IMG/VR virus record: IMGVR_UViG_3300015202_000026
Location: 1 to 37,777 of that record
DNA length: 37,777 nucleotides
Source: a virus
Direction: 5' to 3' (one strand)
Part shown: in pieces, positions 20,828-29,796 of the stretch
Layout: each line of letters opens with the position of its first letter
How positions within the stretch are numbered: position 1 is the first letter of the stretch
Notes under the pieces: model-generated
What the model was told of the DNA's origin: nothing
The model's input: the letters and a program-made list of their open reading frames with translations, nothing else
Databases searched by the model: none
Translations under genes and position numbers: made by a program

Positions 20828-22384
20828 ATGTCCGTAACGATGCAGAGTTCTGCGGTTCCTGAAAAAGTAGATTTGGCTGCCATTGCATTATCCGAACTAA
20901 AACGGCAAACTGAAATAGCTAAGTGTTTACTTGATCCGGTTTACTTCTGTCATCATTACTGTGTTATTGATGATGCGCAGGGGCATGGAGGTGGTAGCGG
21001 CCAAATGCCGTTCAAGCTGTGGCCTGCTCAGAAGGCTGTTATGTGGGGGTTCATGAAGGACCGCCTGACAATCATACTAAAAGCGCGGCAGTTAGGTATA
21101 TCCTGGATGTGCTGCGTGTATGCGGTGTGGCATTGTATATATTCTCCTGGTAAAAAAGTGCTTGTATATTCGCAGGGGCAAATAGAGTCAAACGAACTTA
21201 TCCGGCGCATGGATGCGATTTATACCCGTCTGCCTGACTGGATGAAGGCAGACTTGCCGAAGCTGACAAAATCCAATACGGAAGTGCTGGAGTTCAGTAA
21301 CGGTTCGAGTATTCAATCCCTCCCCTCCACAAAGAAAGCGGGGCGGTCATTTACCGCCTCACTTATCATCATGGATGAAGCTGCGCACTTGCAGTGGGCG
21401 CGGGACTTGTACAAGGCTATGTCACCTACCATTGACGCTGGCGGGCAGCTCATTATGCTTTCCTCTGCAAACGGTATAGGCAATCTGTTTCATGAGATAT
21501 GGTCTAAAGCTGTTAATAAGCTAAATGACTTCCGCACGGTATTCCTTCCCTGGTATGCCCGCCCTGAGCGTACGAAAGCCTGGTACGAAAAACTCCACAC
21601 TACCTACCCGGACCCGATGGACGTTTTTCAAGAGTACCCCGCGAACCCGAATGAGGCATTCGTATCGTCAGGGCGTGTGCGCTTCAAGCCGGACTGGATT
21701 CTTGCGAACGCGCATAATGTGGCGAAACCTCATGAACTGATACCGGAATCGGAATGGCCGGACGCTTTATACGCTATTGAAGGACTCGTGCTGTATAAGA
21801 AGCCGGAACCGGGCCGTCAGTACGTTATCGGGGCGGATGTTGCGGAAGGACTGGTAACGGGGGACTTCTCTACATTTATCGTGCTAGATAAGGTTTCGTG
21901 GGAAGAAGTTGCAAATTATCACGGTCATTGCGAACCCGACACTTTTGCCGGTTTTCTTATGATTGGATCGCAGGTATTTAACCGTTCAGGTATTATGGTA
22001 GAACGTAATAACCACGGACACGCTGTACTTACCGCATTTAAGGTGGCAAACTTCGTGCGTAATGTAATGTTGGGGCCGGACGGAAAACAGGGCTTTCATA
22101 CGAACGTGAAGACGAAGCCGACGATGATTAGCCTGATTGCTGAAAGCCTGCGAGACAATCTGATTACTATACGAACTGGCGGCACGCTTGATGAATGCCA
22201 GATTTACAAAATCAACGATGACGGCACTACTTCCGCGCCTGCTGGTAATCATGATGATAGGGTAATGGCGCTAGGGCTTGCGCTTGAGGCCGCGCGTTCG
22301 GTAGTGGAACACGATAAACCTGCGCTTACCCCTGCGGACCTTTTGGCTGGGGTGAGTATGATACACAGAAACAGGGCCGCGTAG
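20828..22384 (+). CDS. terL: terminase large subunit
   Basis: The product is 518 residues from ATG 20828 (GGAGGG just upstream). The ATPase part shows Walker A KARQLGIS (85-92) and Walker B LIIMDEAAH (179-187) followed by the coupling motif SSANG (212-216). The nuclease part has VIGADVAEG with Asp346 (residues 333-346), VERNNHG with Glu392 and HDDRVMALGLAL (475-486), the expected metal-binding acids. It is the packaging motor and genome-cutting enzyme, acting at the portal with TerS. Length is typical. The upstream frame from 20798 contains no better start. Confidence 0.96.
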   Translation: MSVTMQSSAVPEKVDLAAIALSELKRQTEIAKCLLDPVYFCHHYCVIDDAQGHGGGSGQMPFKLWPAQKAVMWGFMKDRLTIILKARQLGISWMCCVYAVWHCIYSPGKKVLVYSQGQIESNELIRRMDAIYTRLPDWMKADLPKLTKSNTEVLEFSNGSSIQSLPSTKKAGRSFTASLIIMDEAAHLQWARDLYKAMSPTIDAGGQLIMLSSANGIGNLFHEIWSKAVNKLNDFRTVFLPWYARPERTKAWYEKLHTTYPDPMDVFQEYPANPNEAFVSSGRVRFKPDWILANAHNVAKPHELIPESEWPDALYAIEGLVLYKKPEPGRQYVIGADVAEGLVTGDFSTFIVLDKVSWEEVANYHGHCEPDTFAGFLMIGSQVFNRSGIMVERNNHGHAVLTAFKVANFVRNVMLGPDGKQGFHTNVKTKPTMISLIAESLRDNLITIRTGGTLDECQIYKINDDGTTSAPAGNHDDRVMALGLALEAARSVVEHDKPALTPADLLAGVSMIHRNRAA

Positions 22385-22436
22385 CGGTATAATGCCTGCA
22401 TACAATTGTAACGCAAGTAGAGGAAATAACCCGGAT

Positions 22437-23978
22437 ATGGCAGATCAAAGAAGTAGCTCAGGGAGTAAGCCTGCAAGTAATCCTACACCTCTGCCTATCG
22501 GGCCGGTAGGAAAGAGGCAGTCTCAGCCCGGCGTCTGGACTCCGTATGCGGAGGGCGGTATTGGTATTATTCCGCGCCGTAATATCGCGGCGCCCTCACT
22601 TTTGCGCACCTCTGCTGCCTTGCAGTCCATGGCGTCCACTTCACCCCTACGACTGCTTTCTATGCTGATAGACTCGGATGTGGACGCCTCTCTTGCCGCC
22701 GATAACATCCTCACCCTTACTACAGGGGACCTGAAAATTATCGGGATGGAGTATAGTCACACTATATCCGAAGGCGCGCCGGACGCGGGCGCTACGGCAC
22801 TCCTTGACAAGTTCTTTGCCGATTTACCCCCTGAAATCGGCGGGCTAGAGGGCTTACAATCCATCCTTACCCTGATGATCCTGCTTACCGGAATGGCCGC
22901 ACTTGAAGCAGTTCCAGGCGAACCCCTTACAGGACTTACCCGCGCATGGCCGGTTGACCCTCTGTCGCTTTTGCTTACGCGGCCTGACAAATCCGCAGAT
23001 GTGGAAGTACGCCAAAAGCAAGTGAACTTTTTGGGCGGGGAGAAAGATGACCCGCTATACCCCGGCTACATCCTACTGAACCCGGAGCGGTTCTTCTGGA
23101 AACCCTACCAGCCCATCGTAGATGATCCGTACGGTAGGCCGTCATTTGGTCCCGCAATCAGTGAAATACTTTGCATGATACATATGCTTCAAGCGTTGCG
23201 TGATTGTATAGATCATACGGCATGGCCGCGCGGTGTTGTAGAGGTGGACACTGAAGGGCTTTATAACATAGCCGTGCAGCAGATGGGTTTTATAGACACA
23301 CCGACAGACCCCGCCGCGACAAACTGGGTACTGACACAGTTTGCAAACTTTACAAGCACGATGAAGCAGGTAAAATCTGATGACTGGATTGTGATGGGGG
23401 CCGGCAGTAAAACAGTTATGATGCAGGGTGGCACCTTTGCCGGGCTTGACGCGATGATAAAGAATCTTCAATCGCGGATTGTGCGTGGCCTGAAACAGAT
23501 GCCTGTTATGATGGGGAGTTCGGAGGGTTCGACAGAGGGGCATACGTCTGTTCAGTGGCAGGTGTATGCCCGACGGCTTGAAATGGTCCGTGCCGCCGCA
23601 CTTGTTCCGATCCTGAAAGCTGCGAACCTGCATTTTAGACTCCTGGGCCTTCCGTTCGTTGCGGTTGCGAAATTCCAGCCTATCCGCACTACGGACGCGC
23701 TTGTAGAAGCGCAAACCGAAGCAATGCGCCTGAAAAACGAAGCGATTAAAATGCTTCTGCGCTGGAGTAATAACGATAGTTCCTGCCTGGCGATTACAGG
23801 CAACGCGCCTGCCACAGCCGCGCCGGACCTGCCGACTCTTACTGCTGAGGAAGCCAAAGAGGTGCTTATGCTTGTGGCGGGTATGCCTCCTCCGCTCACC
23901 GGTAACGCGGGAGGAGGAGCGCCGATAGGTGGCGGAGACAACACGGCGCAGGATAACGCGGAGGCGAAAGCTACGTAG
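22437..23978 (+). CDS. portal protein
   Basis: The product is 513 residues from ATG 22437, with AGAGGA about a dozen bases upstream; an in-frame ATG at 22392, eight bases after terL, is possible. The N-terminus is Ser/Pro-rich. The core shows alternating helices and strands, and a segment PRGVVEVDTEGLY and VMMGSSEGSTEGHTSVQWQVYARRLEMVRAA typical of dodecameric portals of siphoviruses. A Gly/Ala-rich low-complexity tail ends the protein. It lies directly after terL and before the protease, the standard portal position. It forms the ring through which DNA enters. Confidence 0.88.
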   Translation: MADQRSSSGSKPASNPTPLPIGPVGKRQSQPGVWTPYAEGGIGIIPRRNIAAPSLLRTSAALQSMASTSPLRLLSMLIDSDVDASLAADNILTLTTGDLKIIGMEYSHTISEGAPDAGATALLDKFFADLPPEIGGLEGLQSILTLMILLTGMAALEAVPGEPLTGLTRAWPVDPLSLLLTRPDKSADVEVRQKQVNFLGGEKDDPLYPGYILLNPERFFWKPYQPIVDDPYGRPSFGPAISEILCMIHMLQALRDCIDHTAWPRGVVEVDTEGLYNIAVQQMGFIDTPTDPAATNWVLTQFANFTSTMKQVKSDDWIVMGAGSKTVMMQGGTFAGLDAMIKNLQSRIVRGLKQMPVMMGSSEGSTEGHTSVQWQVYARRLEMVRAAALVPILKAANLHFRLLGLPFVAVAKFQPIRTTDALVEAQTEAMRLKNEAIKMLLRWSNNDSSCLAITGNAPATAAPDLPTLTAEEAKEVLMLVAGMPPPLTGNAGGGAPIGGGDNTAQDNAEAKAT

Positions 23979-24036
23979 TGGATTATTAGGGGTAGCGGGT
24001 AGCTACTGCAAGTATCGAAACGAGGGGTAAAAACAC

Positions 24037-24252
24037 ATGCTGAAACCATTCGCCTACCATAAGCCGACATTGAAAACAAGCCAGAAGGTGACAAAACTCA
24101 GAGAGGCGTTCAGCGCACTCTCTGAGACAATTGCCGACAACTGCCCTGCGTCACGCGAAACATCTACGGCGCTTACAAACCTGGAAACCGCCGCCATGTG
24201 GGCTATAAAATCCGCAGTTTTCAATGACCCGGATAGTGAAATAGTAGAATAG
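24037..24252 (+). CDS. probable Acb2/Tad1-type hairpin protein (cyclic-nucleotide sponge)
   Basis: The product is 71 residues from ATG 24037, with GAGGGG 8-13 bases upstream. FAYHKPTLKTSQKVTKLREA, then ETIADNCPASRE and STALTNLETAAMWAI match my recollection of the F-x-Y-H-x-P ... L-R-x-A ... CP-x-S-R-E-x-x-x-A-L-x-x-L-E-x-A-x-M-W-A helical-hairpin family shared by Acb2 and Tad1. Those proteins bind signalling nucleotides of CBASS or Thoeris defences and block abortive infection. It sits as a stand-alone insert between portal and KTSC genes. No search was run, so the family is a recognised pattern; ligand and activity are unknown. Confidence 0.72.
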   Translation: MLKPFAYHKPTLKTSQKVTKLREAFSALSETIADNCPASRETSTALTNLETAAMWAIKSAVFNDPDSEIVE

Positions 24253-24265
24253 TTATGCCAATTTC

Positions 24266-24285
24266 TTTCCGCACGGAAACTTTTT
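24266..24285 (+). terminator. dispersed palindrome copy 9 with T-run
   Basis: TTTCCGCACGGAAA (24266-24279) is followed by C and five T. It lies 13 bases after the stop of the Acb2/Tad1-type gene and could terminate or attenuate part of the late transcript. Confidence 0.65.
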
Positions 24286-24324
24286 AGAGGTGAAACGCGC
24301 AAACAAAAGGAGAGCTGTGTTACA

Positions 24325-24570
24325 ATGAGAGTAGATAACCCGAACGGAACATTCGTTTCCATTACTGCCGAACCTGTAGATTCGTCAAGAATTGCGGCAA
24401 TCGGTCACTCAATCCTTACGAATACCATGATGGTTGAGTTTATAAAGGGCGGCTCCTACGCCTACTTCGATGTGCCGGAACCGATTTTTAAGGAATTCAA
24501 GGCAGCCGGTTCAATCGGTCGCTACTTTGAAGACAATATCAAGGAAAAGTACATCTACAGGAAGGTTTGA
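24325..24570 (+). CDS. KTSC-domain protein
   Basis: The product is 81 residues from ATG 24325, with AGGAGAG upstream. EPVDSSRIAAIGHSILTNTM is followed by MVEFIKGGSYAYFDVPEPIFKEFKAAGSIGRYF, the single-domain KTSC pattern of strands then a helix. KTSC domains are found alone in phages and fused to nucleases or lysyl-tRNA synthetases, with presumed nucleic-acid binding. It precedes the head protease gene by two bases after the stop. Function in this phage is unknown; the family match is clear. Confidence 0.82.
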   Translation: MRVDNPNGTFVSITAEPVDSSRIAAIGHSILTNTMMVEFIKGGSYAYFDVPEPIFKEFKAAGSIGRYFEDNIKEKYIYRKV

Positions 24571-24572
24571 TT

Positions 24573-26048
24573 ATGCCTGCAATTCTCGGCCTTGATGAAC
24601 AGAAGTGCCAGCGCAGGAACATTCTGGCGGCGAAGCGTGATAACGTCGAAGCATTCCCGATGCAGTTTTTGCGCGGCCCCGTGAAAAAGGGCGCGGGAAC
24701 GACGCATAGTATCGGCACACTTCCAGAAACCGACGAAGCGGCAATGGCTATTATCAACGCTCGCTTGCCTGGAGAAACAATCCTCACGATCAATAACGTG
24801 TGGATTCATCATATGGAAGCGGCGTCAGGTGTGTTCATCCCTGACCGACACGGATTTTTGTCTACTAAAACACTGAAAAATATCCAGAAGGACGCGGACG
24901 CCGGATTTTCGTTCATGAACGGGCACAGGACAGGCGGATTTTCTCACCAATCCGAACTACCGTACGGTAAAGCGTTCGCCGGAAGGTACGAAAAAGACGA
25001 AAACGGCAATGAGCGAACCCTGATAAGCGCCTACTTCCTCAAAGATCACTACCCGAACGGCAGAACCGGACCTTCCACCGACGATTTACATAAAGGCATT
25101 GAAGGTGGTACAATCACCGACGTAAGCGTCGGGCTGCATGGCGGAAACGTTATTTGCAGCGTTTGCGGCGGTGATATGGACGATTGGGAAGAATGCCCCC
25201 ACGTCCCCGGTAGTGATTACGGCATGTCAGATGAAGACAAGGAGGCGGCAGTAGCACGCGGAGTGCCAGACGCCTGCGCTTCTTATATCTTAGATAATGC
25301 CAACTGTCACGAAACTAGCGCGGTCTATTCCGGCGCTATCCCTGGCGCGGGGTTCCGTAAGGGACTTGCCGCTATCAAGGAAAATAAGTTATCTCAAACC
25401 CAAAAGCTGCAATTCAATAGAAATTACAGCAACCTTTTACCAGGGAGTAATGAAGCTATGGACGAAGACAAGACGCTGTTGGACGCTTTCAAGCAATTCA
25501 TGGCGCAGCACGGGTTTAGTTTCGGTAAGAATATCGCCCCTGCCGCCCTTCCGAACGCCCTGCCTGCCCTTCCGGCACCCGACAATACGATCAATACCGC
25601 ACATACTGAAATTGTGGCGGCGGCGAACAAGGCGGGCATCACGAACGCCGCTCAGTTTGCGGACCTACTGGCACACGCTGACACGGGAAAAGCATTCCTG
25701 GCAACCCACCAAAAGGAAGCCAAAATGTACGCCGTTATCGCCTTTGGCTTGGAGAGCGAAGAGGCGCGCAAGCATGTTGCGGAGGCTAATGCGCTGATTG
25801 ACGCGGCCCCTCTCTCCGTCCTGTCTGCGATCATGACGAACTTTAAGTCCATCGCCGTCTCTAAGGGCTACCAGACCGAAACCGGCGCGGCCCCTCCGCG
25901 ACAGACGGCAGGCGGGCAGCTTCCCAACCATGCGGCGGATTCCACCCCTCCTGCTCCGGCCGATCCAAAGATTGCGGAACCCCGGCCCGCAGGGGACATC
26001 TATGCGTTTCGCGCGCAGCAGTCTTTGCTTGCTGCAAAAACGCAGTAA
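24573..26048 (+). CDS. prohead maturation protease fused to scaffold region
   Basis: The product is 491 residues from ATG 24573 with GGAAGG upstream. Residues 1-215 resemble phage capsid maturation proteases: FMNGHRTGGFSHQ (His118), GTITDVSVGLHGG (candidate serine in SVG, 185-187) and a zinc-type CSVCGGDMDDWEECPHVPG loop. After about residue 230 the chain becomes Ala/Pro/Gly-rich with helical segments, as expected of an internal scaffolding protein. Protease and scaffold in one chain is common. It sits just before the decoration protein and capsid genes. The catalytic residues are inferred from pattern, not alignment. Confidence 0.82.
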   Translation: MPAILGLDEQKCQRRNILAAKRDNVEAFPMQFLRGPVKKGAGTTHSIGTLPETDEAAMAIINARLPGETILTINNVWIHHMEAASGVFIPDRHGFLSTKTLKNIQKDADAGFSFMNGHRTGGFSHQSELPYGKAFAGRYEKDENGNERTLISAYFLKDHYPNGRTGPSTDDLHKGIEGGTITDVSVGLHGGNVICSVCGGDMDDWEECPHVPGSDYGMSDEDKEAAVARGVPDACASYILDNANCHETSAVYSGAIPGAGFRKGLAAIKENKLSQTQKLQFNRNYSNLLPGSNEAMDEDKTLLDAFKQFMAQHGFSFGKNIAPAALPNALPALPAPDNTINTAHTEIVAAANKAGITNAAQFADLLAHADTGKAFLATHQKEAKMYAVIAFGLESEEARKHVAEANALIDAAPLSVLSAIMTNFKSIAVSKGYQTETGAAPPRQTAGGQLPNHAADSTPPAPADPKIAEPRPAGDIYAFRAQQSLLAAKTQ

Positions 26049-26087
26049 TGGCGGTTTGCAGCCGTTTCTACGAAGGTAAAGTTAGCA

Positions 26088-26114
26088 AGGCGGGCTTTAT
26101 TAGCCGTCCCGCCT
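26088..26114 (+). other. hairpin between protease-scaffold and decoration genes
   Basis: AGGCGGG (26088-26094) and CCCGCCT (26108-26114) form a 7-bp GC-rich stem with a 13-nt loop. No T-run follows, only ATTCAT. It may stabilise the downstream decoration and capsid mRNA or mark processing. Confidence 0.55.
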
Positions 26115-26141
26115 ATTCATCCGTCTTGAGAGGAAATCAAA

Positions 26142-26522
26142 ATGCCACAGAACAAGTCAGACATACGTTATTCGGGGGAAGGAATCGTTTCTCTTGCGAA
26201 CGGTTCTCAATCCCTGGATAACGTTACACTTCTCACATCCGGCACCGTTTACAACGCGATGGATATTTTAGGCATCGTGACCGCTACCGGCAAGTACGCG
26301 CTACTGGCTCCGGGGGCGGGGGACGGAACGCAAAACGCGGCTGCGATCAATTACAACCGCGTGGATGCCACTGCGGGGGACGTGTTGAAATGCGCGGTTG
26401 TAAGCCGTTATGCGGAAGTTAATGCGAGAGAACTAAACTACTACGCGTACACCGGCCCGCAGATCATCACGCTTACCAGTCAGCTAAAAGCGCTCGGCAT
26501 CCTTATCCGCCCTGCCGTTTAG
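26142..26522 (+). CDS. head decoration protein (lambda gpD-like)
   Basis: The product is 126 residues from ATG 26142, with GAGAGG eight to nine bases upstream. It is beta-rich and neutral: GEGIVSLANGSQSLDNVTLL, YNAMDILGIVTATGKYALLAPGAGDGTQ and VLKCAVVSRYAEVNA match the gpD/HDPD style in which trimers cap the expanded capsid. Position between protease-scaffold and the gpE-type capsid gene is that of lambda D. It should stabilise the head after expansion. No extra domain is present. Confidence 0.85.
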   Translation: MPQNKSDIRYSGEGIVSLANGSQSLDNVTLLTSGTVYNAMDILGIVTATGKYALLAPGAGDGTQNAAAINYNRVDATAGDVLKCAVVSRYAEVNARELNYYAYTGPQIITLTSQLKALGILIRPAV

Positions 26523-26598
26523 GTCACTCTTTCGCCACTCTGACTTTAGAGGGCATTTACCCCGGCGCGTAAGTCAAACGCGAATGGAGTTTTACGTT

Positions 26599-27627
26599 AT
26601 GGCAACTATGGATGTATTTTTGGCTGATGCTTTTACGATGAGTTCTCTCGTTGCAAAAGTGGATCAGGTGCCCTTTACGCCGGGGGCGGCGGGTAAGCTG
26701 AATATCTTCAAAGAGACGGGTATTTACACAACCTCCTTTGAGATTGAGGAGAGGGCGGGAACGCTTGCGCTCATCCCGAATACTCCGCGCGGCGGCGTTC
26801 CGACTCAGAACTCCCGTGACCAGCGGAAGGTCCGACTGTTCAAGCCCGCCCACCTGCCGATACGCGATCATATTCAGGCGGATGAGTTCCAAAACAAAAG
26901 GGCGTTCGGCTCTCAGACTGACCTGCAAATGGCCGAAGTCGAAGTCAATACGCGAATGGTTCGGATGTCGCGTATTATGGATACAACGCTTGAGTTTCAG
27001 CGTATCAGCGCGCTGCAAGGCATCATCCTAGACTCTGACGGATCGACGGTTATCTACAACCTGTTCAATGAATTTGGTGTCACGCAAACCATCGTTGACT
27101 TCCTGCTTGGGACTTCCACTACGGATGTTTTGTCTACCTGCGAGAACGTCCGTGCGGCCATTCAGGACACGTTAGGTGCGGACGGTTCCGAAGACATTGA
27201 CGTGGTGGCGTTTGTCGGAAAAACGTTCTTTCAGCGCTTTATTTCTCACCCAAACGTGAAGCTGACCTACCAGTATTACCAGACGATTCAGCAGAATCTT
27301 AACCCTCTGCAGCAAGACCTCCGCTACACCGGGTTCAAGTTCGGCGGAATCACCTTCAAGGTATACCGGTCAAGCGTGCTAACCACTCCCTTTGTCCCGG
27401 TTAGTCAGGGAACAGCATTCCCTGTGAACGTGGAGGATATTTACGAAACCTTCTACGCGCCTGCTGACTACATGGAGACGGCGAACACGGAAGGGCGACC
27501 GCGGTACGTAAAAATGGTCCCGGACCCGTCCGGCTATAATCGGTTCTGGGAAATTGAGATGCAGTCAAACCCGCTTTCGATGTGCAAGCGGCCCGCCGTT
27601 CTAATATCTCTTATCACATCCAACTAG
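26599..27627 (+). CDS. major capsid protein (lambda gpE family)
   Basis: The product is 342 residues from ATG 26599; GGAG at 26586-26589 supports this over ATG 26584. MDVFLADAFTMSSLVAKVDQ, IFKETGIYTTSFEIEERAGTL, the RKVRLFKPAHLPIRDHIQADE stretch and DVVAFVGKTFFQRFISHPNV match the phage capsid E family. The C-terminus YVKMVPDPSGYNRFWEIEMQSNPL is also characteristic. Its length is typical of the family. It forms the HK97-fold shell with the decoration protein encoded just upstream. Confidence 0.93.
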   Translation: MATMDVFLADAFTMSSLVAKVDQVPFTPGAAGKLNIFKETGIYTTSFEIEERAGTLALIPNTPRGGVPTQNSRDQRKVRLFKPAHLPIRDHIQADEFQNKRAFGSQTDLQMAEVEVNTRMVRMSRIMDTTLEFQRISALQGIILDSDGSTVIYNLFNEFGVTQTIVDFLLGTSTTDVLSTCENVRAAIQDTLGADGSEDIDVVAFVGKTFFQRFISHPNVKLTYQYYQTIQQNLNPLQQDLRYTGFKFGGITFKVYRSSVLTTPFVPVSQGTAFPVNVEDIYETFYAPADYMETANTEGRPRYVKMVPDPSGYNRFWEIEMQSNPLSMCKRPAVLISLITSN

Positions 27628-27675
27628 TTTCCGTACGGAAACTGCAACCCTGCCGTAAATCAATTACGGCAGGGT
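27628..27675. terminator. dispersed palindrome copy 10 followed by 12-bp hairpin
   Basis: TTTCCGTACGGAAA (27628-27641), a fully symmetric copy with TA centre, starts right after the capsid stop codon. It is followed by ACCCTGCCGTAA (27647-27658), loop ATCAA and TTACGGCAGGGT (27664-27675). No T-run follows. Two hairpins directly after the capsid gene probably protect or reduce read-through of the most abundant late mRNA. Confidence 0.75.
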
Positions 27676-27701
27676 AGATATGTTCACGAAGGGGAGTAGT
27701 T

Positions 27702-28253
27702 ATGGCACGAATTAACTATACATCAGAAGATTATGACGGTTGGGTACTGACGCTGGAAGCAGGCAATGTGGTGCATGTGAACGGCAGGCGCGTAAGTGAT
27801 ATTACCGGCCTTGAAATGGCCCTCAACGCAGGGGTTGCGCCTATCGGGCATGACGTGACACAGGAGGGCTTTCCGGCTATCTTGTCCCTTGCGGAAAGCA
27901 ATCTTTCGGGCGCTAAATCACAGCTTCAAGTGGTACAGAACAATCTTGACGCGGAGCGGGCGCGACATGAGGAACTTGCCCGGCAGGCCGAAGATGCGAT
28001 AGTGGCGAAAGCGGCGGCGGAATCACGGGCGGCGGATGCGGACGCAAGAGCGCAAGGCCGAACCGACTCCGAAAACGAACTCAAATCGCAAATTTCTACG
28101 ATCACAGGTGAGCGAGACTCCGCCCGTGCGGACCTACAGTTTCGGACGGCGGAACTTGCGCAGGTGAACGATAAAATCGAAGAATTGCAGCTTGCTTTGA
28201 CCGCCGCGACAGAATCTGCAAACCAGGCGGCGAACGCGAAGGCTGTTAAGTAG
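27702..28253 (+). CDS. coiled-coil protein after the capsid gene
   Basis: The product is 183 residues from ATG 27702 with GGGGAG upstream. A small N-terminal domain (YTSEDYDGWVLTLEAGNVVHVNGRRVSD) is followed from about residue 60 to the end by an Ala/Glu/Arg-rich heptad-like coiled coil. Its position between capsid and connector genes suggests a head-tail joining or scaffold-assisting role, but no family was recognised. Confidence 0.7.
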   Translation: MARINYTSEDYDGWVLTLEAGNVVHVNGRRVSDITGLEMALNAGVAPIGHDVTQEGFPAILSLAESNLSGAKSQLQVVQNNLDAERARHEELARQAEDAIVAKAAAESRAADADARAQGRTDSENELKSQISTITGERDSARADLQFRTAELAQVNDKIEELQLALTAATESANQAANAKAVK

Positions 28254-28264
28254 GATAATCCGCT

Positions 28265-28840
28265 ATGGCTGATCCTCTATGGCAAGCAAGAGCCGTATCT
28301 ACAGTACGGCTCTGTTTGCAACTAAAGACAATCCCGAACGCAGACTTGATTGATGAACTCAAGTCTGTTTCTCGTGTGCTTTCTGCAAATGTGCGGGAGG
28401 TGGCCGCAAGCGCGGTGGCAGACGCCTTAACGGGTGATGATGCCTCATTTTGGGGTGAAGCAGTGGGGTTTCTGTTCTCTGCTGGCGTACGAATAATCCT
28501 TCCGAAGCAGGTGCCTAGAGGCGAAATTATCGCCCTGAAAACCGATCAAGGCGAAGCGGAGTTTTCTGCACCTGCCGCAACAGAAGGGGGCAGGCCGATT
28601 GAAAAGGTGTGGGTGGACGCTGCTTATGACCGCATTGTCTGCATGTCCGCAGTTCAGGCAAACCTTACGGTTTATCGCGCCTTCTCATTTTGCCAAGCGG
28701 CAGGCAGGCGTTCGGATAATGAGGCGCAAGGTCGTTATCTCACCAGCAACCTGCTATTTAATCAGGTGATGGATTTAGTGCAGCAGGAACATCTTTACAT
28801 CAATAATAACCTGCTTTGGTCTTATTATGCGATAATGTAG
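28265..28840 (+). CDS. probable head-tail connector protein
   Basis: The product is 191 residues. The N-terminal half is helical (STVRLCLQLKTIPNADLIDELKSVSRVL) and later segments are strand-rich around ILPKQVPRGEIIALKTDQGE. No family is recognised with certainty. Its place, second after the capsid gene and before two small connector-like genes, is that of head-completion or adaptor proteins. The ribosome binding site (AGGA) is weak. Confidence 0.6.
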   Translation: MADPLWQARAVSTVRLCLQLKTIPNADLIDELKSVSRVLSANVREVAASAVADALTGDDASFWGEAVGFLFSAGVRIILPKQVPRGEIIALKTDQGEAEFSAPAATEGGRPIEKVWVDAAYDRIVCMSAVQANLTVYRAFSFCQAAGRRSDNEAQGRYLTSNLLFNQVMDLVQQEHLYINNNLLWSYYAIM

Positions 28841-28846
28841 GGAGAT

Positions 28847-29212
28847 ATGTTCAAACCAAACGCGGCGTTAGGCGCTTATCTGGCGTCAATATTCTCCTAC
28901 AGCCTTGACCTTGTTGGGGACTCTATCCAGATCAACGGGGTGGAATTCCCTGGAGGCGCAACCTGGATAGAGTCGACACCCGCCAAAATTCAGACTTTTG
29001 TAAAAGATGACGGAGAATGGGGAAACCCTATATATGACGTTACCGTAAACGCGAACGCTCTTAACGCGCCGTGGAATGCCGCGAACGGTGCTGAGATAAT
29101 CCGCGATAAGTTCGGCTGGCGCGGTTCTGTGAGACGAATTGACCCGGCAGGCGCGGGAGACGCAGCCCTTTTCGTAGTGTTGCTTGTAGTAATCTCCCCG
29201 CAGGACGGATGA
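28847..29212 (+). CDS. probable head-closure or tail-completion protein
   Basis: The product is 121 residues from ATG 28847, six bases after the previous stop, with GGGAG very close to the start. It is strand-rich (DLVGDSIQINGVEFPGGATW; DDGEWGNPIYDVTVNANALN) and has a hydrophobic C-terminus (ALFVVLLVVISP) that is more likely a buried strand than a membrane segment. Synteny supports a connector role; there is no family match. Confidence 0.6.
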   Translation: MFKPNAALGAYLASIFSYSLDLVGDSIQINGVEFPGGATWIESTPAKIQTFVKDDGEWGNPIYDVTVNANALNAPWNAANGAEIIRDKFGWRGSVRRIDPAGAGDAALFVVLLVVISPQDG

Positions 29213-29213
29213 T

Positions 29214-29789
29214 ATGCTTTTCGCTATTAAAAACCATGTTCTTGCACTTCTGCAAAACGATAAACGGCTTGTGGCTGGCGGGGATGATTACGCGGCGGGC
29301 TGGCCTGGGTTTAAGAGGCCGTCTAAGGTGGGTACAGACCCTACGCAGGCACCTCTTGCGGGCTGGATAAATCTATTTGAGGAGGCGTATGCGGATGATG
29401 GAAAGAAACATCGGCCTGCGATTTACTGCGGGAATAGGGCGATTTCTTCGTCTGACAGAGACTCAGGGGTTGACCTTTCGGGCGGCACGGGTTACAAATT
29501 GCGTGAGTTTGTGCTGCCTCTTGTTATATGTGCGATGGCGACGACGGAGGCGCAGGCGAACATGCAGGTATCCCAGCTTAAATACAATGTTTCCTCTATA
29601 CTGCTCACACACGCGATAGAGTCGGGGTATTGGTACAGCCTTTTACTGCCTGGAGTGGTGGGGACGGGGATAGATGAACGTATCAAGGTGTCAGGCGAAG
29701 GGCAGGGCGCGACAGCTATAACAGAGGCAATCTGCACCCTGCCTGTTCTGATAAAATATGTGTTCACTCCTCGCGCTGCAATACCGTAA
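29214..29789 (+). CDS. probable tail terminator / head-tail joining protein
   Basis: The product is 191 residues, starting one base after the previous stop. It opens MLFAIKNHVLALLQNDKRLV, like phage tail-completion proteins that begin with a short helix. The middle (YKLREFVLPLVICAMATTEAQANMQVSQLKYNVSSIL) is an alternating strand-helix fold like gpU-type tail terminators. It lies two genes upstream of the tail tube. Assignment is by position and pattern. Confidence 0.6.
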   Translation: MLFAIKNHVLALLQNDKRLVAGGDDYAAGWPGFKRPSKVGTDPTQAPLAGWINLFEEAYADDGKKHRPAIYCGNRAISSSDRDSGVDLSGGTGYKLREFVLPLVICAMATTEAQANMQVSQLKYNVSSILLTHAIESGYWYSLLLPGVVGTGIDERIKVSGEGQGATAITEAICTLPVLIKYVFTPRAAIP

Positions 29790-29796
29790 ATAATTT

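Noticed and set aside
23142-24094. Two reverse frames of 190 and 180 codons over the portal 3' end
   Set aside because: Antisense shadows of the portal gene; no ribosome binding sites and biased composition.
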